From Sorangium cellulosum (GTDB taxonomy: Bacteria; Myxococcota_A; Polyangia; Polyangiales; Polyangiaceae): a stretch of DNA of 64,000 nucleotides. The notes beneath the pieces are model-generated. The model saw only the letters and a list, made by a program, of their open reading frames with translations, was not told the DNA's origin and ran no database searches. Shown here piece by piece: positions 60,509 to 64,000 of this stretch. The DNA lies in NCBI RefSeq assembly GCF_002950945.1, contig NZ_CP012673.1, positions 6,586,501 through 6,650,500 on the forward strand, read 5' to 3'. How positions within the stretch are numbered: position 1 is the stretch's first letter; the number at the start of each line of letters is the position of its first letter. The position numbers were made by a program, and so were the translations under genes.

Positions 60509-61375
60509 TCATGCGGCCATGGCCGCGAAGGCGGCCTCCGCGCCGACCTTGCCGCGCACCACCGCGCCGCCGCGCCGCTCGAAGTCGACGTGGCCGGTGT
60601 GGAACGACGTGTACATCTCGCGGTAGAGCGCCGCCATGGCCGGGGACACGCCGAGCGACGTCAGGATGGGCTCCGCCTGCTCGACGGGCAGCGGCACGAC
60701 GTGCGCCTCCCTGCCGAGGAGGGCGTTGCCGAGCGCACGCGCGATCGCCTCGGGGGTGTAGTCCTCCGGCCCGGTGAGCTCGACGACCTGCCGGCCCGCG
60801 GGCCCGGCGAGGAGGCGCTCCGCCGCGACCCGGCCGATGTCCTCGGTCGCGACCATCGGGAACGCGCGGCCCGGCTGGAGGAAGCTCGGGAGCACGCCGT
60901 CGCCCTTCACGGCCGCGAACGCCGAGCGCCAGTTCTCGAGGAAGTACGAGGGCCGGACGAACGTGACGTCCCGCGCCGCGGCGGAGAGCTTCTGCTCGGC
61001 GTAGTGCACCGTCAGGATCGGCCCGGTCCGATCCGGGTGGTGCGCTGCGATCGACGAGAGGAACACGACGTGCGGGACCGCGCTCGCCGCGACCGCCCGC
61101 GCCATGGCGTCGACCTGGGAGCGGCTCTCCGTGAGGGGATCGGAGGAGGTGACCGAGGGGGGGCTCAGCAGGTAGGCGCCCTTCACGCCGTCGAGCGCCC
61201 TCGCGAGCGCGACCGCGTCGTCGAGCTGCGCGACCGCGACGTCGGCTCCCCTCGCCTTCCACGCCTCCCCCTTGGCGGCGTCGCGGACGATGACCCGCAC
61301 CGCCTGCCCGGCGGCGAGGAGCTCGCGCGCGACCACGGACCCGGTGTTCCCAGTAACTCCAGCGACAGCGAACAT
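60509..61375 (-). CDS. NmrA-like NAD(P)-binding protein
   Basis: The 288-residue protein has a Rossmann start FAVAGVTGNTGSVVARELLAAGQAVRVIVRD (GxxGxxG) and the extended SDR/NmrA pattern (VVFLSSIAAHHPDRTGPILTVHYAEQKL, FVRPSYFLENW). The usual catalytic YxxxK is present as YAEQK, so it could be a quinone- or NADPH-dependent reductase or a redox sensor. It is divergent from the LysR gene at 61513, a typical regulator-target pair. Confidence 0.9.
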   Translation of the reverse strand: MFAVAGVTGNTGSVVARELLAAGQAVRVIVRDAAKGEAWKARGADVAVAQLDDAVALARALDGVKGAYLLSPPSVTSSDPLTESRSQVDAMARAVAASAVPHVVFLSSIAAHHPDRTGPILTVHYAEQKLSAAARDVTFVRPSYFLENWRSAFAAVKGDGVLPSFLQPGRAFPMVATEDIGRVAAERLLAGPAGRQVVELTGPEDYTPEAIARALGNALLGREAHVVPLPVEQAEPILTSLGVSPAMAALYREMYTSFHTGHVDFERRGGAVVRGKVGAEAAFAAMAA

Positions 61376-61494
61376 GGATGTCTCCTTTCGAGCGGTTGTC
61401 GAGCGATGGACGCGCGGGCGTTTCCCCGGCGGGCGCCTCGCCGCGCGCTCGACGTGGAGACGTTTTGCGCTTTCTCCGGTCAGTCCTCCAATGC

Positions 61495-61514
61495 ATGATT
61501 GGTATACGCATCAT
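61495..61514. promoter_or_regulatory. inverted repeat near the LysR start, LysR-box candidate
   Basis: ATGAT-N10-ATCAT with a GTATAC core (61495-61514) is a dyad in the region between the divergent NmrA-like and LysR genes. It covers the proposed LysR start codon, so either the box controls the divergent gene from a distance or the real start lies elsewhere. Confidence 0.4.
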
Positions 61515-62451
61515 GACTGCGGCGCATCTCTCCGGGATCGACCTGAACCTGCTCGTGGCGCTGGACGCGCTCCTTCGCGAGGCGCACGTGACCCGCGCCG
61601 CGGCGCGGATCGGCCTCACCCAGTCGGCGATGAGCCGGTCGCTCGCGCGGCTGCGGGAGGTGCTCGGCGATCCGCTGCTCGTGCGCACCGGCCGCGGGAT
61701 GCGCCTCACGCCGCGCGCCGAGCGGCTCGCCCCCGCGCTCGGGCGTGTCCTCGCGGAGATCGCGGCCGTGATCGAGGACGGGCCCAGGTTCGATCCGCGC
61801 ACCTCGACGCGCACCTTCGCGCTCATCTCGGCCGACTTCGGCGAGGCGCTCCTCCTGCCGCCCCTGGTCGAGCGGTTGACCCGCGAGGCGCCCGGCGTCG
61901 ACATCGACGCCCGGGGGAACTTGCAGGATTCGTTCGGCGCGCTCGAGGCGGGGGAGCTCGACTTCGCGCTCCTGGCGCAGCGAGCGGCGCGGCCCGCCAT
62001 CGTCTGGACACCGCTGTACCCGGAGCGCTTCGTGTGCCTCGTCCGCGAGGGGCACCCGGCGGCCTCGCGCAAGCTCACGGCCGAGCAGTTCGCCGCGATA
62101 CCGCAGGTGCTGGTGGCGCCCGAGGGGAGGCCGGGGAGCGTGATCGACGAGGTCCTCGCGGGGATGGGCCTGCGGCGCCGGGTGGCGGTGCGGGTGGCGA
62201 GCTTCATCGCGGCGCCGGAGATCGTGGCGAGATCGGACCTGATGGTGACGCTGCCCGAGCGGATCGCCGCGAGGGCGCAGCGCCACCTGCCGCTCTGCGC
62301 GATGGCGCTGCCGTTCAAGGTGAAGGGGTTCACGATGGGGCTCGCGTGGCACGAGCGGATGCGGCAGGACCCGGGGCACGCCTGGTTCCGGGCGCTGGCC
62401 GCGTCGGTCGGGCAGGAGCTCAAGCGGAGGCGGGCGGAGGAGAGGCGGTAG
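61513..62451 (+). CDS. LysR-family transcriptional regulator
   Basis: The 312-residue protein begins with a LysR HTH (DLNLLVALDALLREAHVTRAAARIGLTQSAMSRSLARLREVLGDPLLVRTGRGMRLTPRAERL, as overlapping motifs, about residues 9-68) and has the two-lobed periplasmic-binding-like effector domain (about 90-300). It likely controls the divergent NmrA-like gene in response to an unknown small molecule. ATG 61495 in the same frame is an alternative start. Confidence 0.92.
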   Translation: MTAAHLSGIDLNLLVALDALLREAHVTRAAARIGLTQSAMSRSLARLREVLGDPLLVRTGRGMRLTPRAERLAPALGRVLAEIAAVIEDGPRFDPRTSTRTFALISADFGEALLLPPLVERLTREAPGVDIDARGNLQDSFGALEAGELDFALLAQRAARPAIVWTPLYPERFVCLVREGHPAASRKLTAEQFAAIPQVLVAPEGRPGSVIDEVLAGMGLRRRVAVRVASFIAAPEIVARSDLMVTLPERIAARAQRHLPLCAMALPFKVKGFTMGLAWHERMRQDPGHAWFRALAASVGQELKRRRAEERR

Positions 62452-62616
62452 CGTCAGAGAGGACAGGCCGCGCAAAGCCGCTCCGATTCTTAAGAGCTCG
62501 CCGTCAATGACCCGCCGTTGTGGGATGTCGCATCCCCGGCGCTTCGATCGCGGCGCCGCTGCGGTCCTCATCGAGGCGTGTGGACGACGGCTCGCCGCCG
62601 GGCAACACTGCGCTCC

Positions 62617-63198
62617 ATGGCACAGGCGGTCGTGCACACGCGGATGTCGGAGCAGGAGTACCTGGAATTCGAGCGCTCCTCGCCAGACAAACACGAGTAC
62701 GCGGACGGCGAGGTCTTCGCGATGGCGGGCGGCACGCTGGAGCACAGCGCGATCGCCACGAGCCTGCTCGCGGAGCTCCGGATCCCGCTCCTCGGCCGAG
62801 GGTGCCGGGTGCTCACCTCGGACATGCGTATCAAGATCCAGGCGACTGGCCGCTACGTGTACCCCGATGGCTCGGTCGTCTGCACGCGGCCCGAGTTCAC
62901 CGACGAGAAGCGCGACACGCTGCTCAACCCGCGCGTGATCATCGAGGTCCTCTCGGACTCGACCGAGGCCTACGACCGCGGAGACAAATTCGCCGGGTAC
63001 CGGACGATCGCGTCCGTCGAGGAGTACGTGCTCGCCTCGCAGAGAGCGCCGCGGATCGAGGTGTTCTCACGGCAGCAGGACGGGAGCTGGTCGCTCCGGA
63101 TCTACGGCCCGGGCGAGCGCGCGGCGCTCGTTTCCCTCGGCTTCGCGCTCGAGGTCGACCGGGTTTACACTGACGTCTTCGCGCCAGACGCGGCGTGA
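62617..63198 (+). CDS. Uma2 family endonuclease-like protein
   Basis: The 193-residue protein matches the Uma2 (DUF820) family: MSEQEYLEFERSSPDKHEYADGEVFAMAGGTLEHSAIATSLLAEL (in parts), then VYPDGSVVC, NPRVIIEVLSDSTEAYDRGDKFAGYRTIASVEEYVL. The PD...(E)xK-type active site is likely D in YPDG, E in VIIEVLS and K in GDKF. The family is abundant in myxobacteria and cyanobacteria with unknown targets. The start at 62617 fits the family. Confidence 0.9.
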   Translation: MAQAVVHTRMSEQEYLEFERSSPDKHEYADGEVFAMAGGTLEHSAIATSLLAELRIPLLGRGCRVLTSDMRIKIQATGRYVYPDGSVVCTRPEFTDEKRDTLLNPRVIIEVLSDSTEAYDRGDKFAGYRTIASVEEYVLASQRAPRIEVFSRQQDGSWSLRIYGPGERAALVSLGFALEVDRVYTDVFAPDAA

Positions 63199-63213
63199 AG
63201 TGCGTCCTCGGGG

Positions 63214-64000
63214 TCACCCCCCCAGCGCCGCCCGCTGCCGAGCGCCCGGCGCCCTCACCTCGAACACCGGCCCTTTCCTCGTCCTCACCGCCAGTTCCTC
63301 GGCGGCGCCCGCCCGGCGCGGCTGCGTCCCTTCCCTCACGACCTCCCGGAGCACGTCCGCCGTCATCGGCCTCCCGCCGAGGTGCCTCACCCCCCTCGGC
63401 ATCCCGGCGATCGCCGCCTGACAGCGGGCGGTGAGCGCACCCACGTCAGGCCAAGGCAAGTGCTCGTCCGGATCCATCGCGACGTTGTCATCCCCCGGAT
63501 CCTCGCTCGGCCCGGCGGAGAACCCCTCCGGCGCCTTGCCCGCGAGTGCCCCCTTCACGGCGAGCCCCGTGATCGCGCTCACCCCCTCAGCCGCGATCCG
63601 CGCGAGCGCCGGCACCCGGGCCGCGCGCAGCAAGAACTGCAGCGCCCCCGCGTCCGCGAGCGCCGCCGCGCCGAGGCACGCGAACCGCGCGCACTCGGGC
63701 CGCGCGCCGAGCGCCTCCAGCCAGCCGAGGCCCGCCGCCGGATCCACCAGCCGCATCGCGAGCGAGACCGCCCTCTCGGCGAATGGCCCCCCGCCCACTG
63801 CGAACGGCCAGAGCCCCTCCACCGCGCCGGGGTGGCCGAACAGCCCGCTCGTCCACGTCGCCCAGAAGCGACACGCCTCGTCCGCGGCACTCATGTCATG
63901 CGCCACCTGCGCCGCCAGGTCCGCCCGGTAGAGCTCCCCCGCAGCGCGCAACGCGCGCGAGCGCAACCCGACATCACCCTCGTACAGCCCCTGCTCGAGC
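63214..64000 (-). CDS. HEAT-like protein, TIGR02270-type, partial (runs past window end)
   Basis: The minus-strand frame is open to base 64000, so the N terminus lies outside the window; 261 residues are seen. It contains repeated helix pairs (VGLRSRALRAAGELYRADLAAQV, AVSLAMRLVDPAAGLGWLEALGARPE, ARFACLGAAALADAGALQFLL), then GDDNVAMDPDEHLPWPDVGAL and a C-terminal RPMTADVLREVVREGTQPRR segment. The pattern resembles TIGR02270 proteins found near type VI secretion genes with DUF2169 partners. It might therefore mark another type VI locus beyond the window. Confidence 0.65.
   Translation of the reverse strand, partial: LEQGLYEGDVGLRSRALRAAGELYRADLAAQVAHDMSAADEACRFWATWTSGLFGHPGAVEGLWPFAVGGGPFAERAVSLAMRLVDPAAGLGWLEALGARPECARFACLGAAALADAGALQFLLRAARVPALARIAAEGVSAITGLAVKGALAGKAPEGFSAGPSEDPGDDNVAMDPDEHLPWPDVGALTARCQAAIAGMPRGVRHLGGRPMTADVLREVVREGTQPRRAGAAEELAVRTRKGPVFEVRAPGARQRAALGG

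Overview
The window looks like chromosome of a large-genome myxobacterium of the Sorangium/Polyangiaceae type. The support is: very high GC with strong GC3 codon use; two Ser/Thr-kinase genes plus a giant kinase-like/AAA/GAF/histidine-kinase hybrid; an FHA-sigma54 activator; an exported protein with a MYXO-CTERM-like tail (Gly-Cys, hydrophobic helix, Arg cluster); and lipoproteins with Gly/Ser/Thr linkers, RCC1 repeats and FG-GAP repeats. The species cannot be named from the sequence alone.

Layout. 0.5-6.4 kb: GNAT acetyltransferase, polysaccharide deacetylase, beta-class-like glutathione S-transferase, a small membrane protein divergent from an XRE/MmyB-like regulator (with a perfect palindrome between them), and a membrane-anchored Ser/Thr kinase. 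6.9-12.2 kb: a compact type VI secretion-type effector module (DUF2169 protein, degenerate ketosynthase-like protein, PAAR-like DUF4150 protein, HExxH metalloprotease, lipoprotein, small protein). 12.7-23.2 kb: VWA protein, Tat-exported serine hydrolase, FHA-sigma54 activator, kinase-AAA regulator, and an alpha/beta-hydrolase lipoprotein. 23.6-27.1 kb: a three-gene minus-strand block including a glutathionylspermidine-synthase-like ATP-grasp protein.

27.2-33.8 kb is the accessory core. A 9-unit array of 42-bp tandem repeats is split by a 6,226-bp transposon (27530-33755) with matching terminal repeats and a 7-bp target duplication. Removing the insert restores the broken 42-bp unit exactly. 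The transposon encodes a DDE transposase whose proline-rich tail ends in a sliding-clamp-like QLSLF motif, a remnant of a second such transposase ending in QLNLF, an HTH-sigma factor-small protein operon, and several small unfamiliar genes, some of clearly lower GC.

33.9-46.1 kb: exported proteins (MYXO-CTERM, RCC1, secretin-like, beta-helix/FG-GAP), a membrane protein and a DUF899 protein. 46.4-53.2 kb: the giant sensor kinase, followed by an FAD monooxygenase broken by a small mobile element. 53.2-64 kb: an ArsR/SRPBCC pair with a probable leaderless promoter; a three-subunit molybdenum hydroxylase (2Fe-2S, Mo subunit, cytochrome c) divergent from an XdhC-MobA fusion likely to serve it; a cupin; an NmrA-like/LysR divergent pair; a Uma2 endonuclease; and a partial HEAT-like protein.

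A theme across the window is a set of 149-185-bp hairpin MITE-like elements: 15-181, 23480-23630, 24264-24412, 28727-28911 and 51913-52063. They have three different stems, but all are flanked by 4-bp CTAG or CTAC duplications. Two of them interrupt genes, and excising them in silico restores the reading frame precisely.
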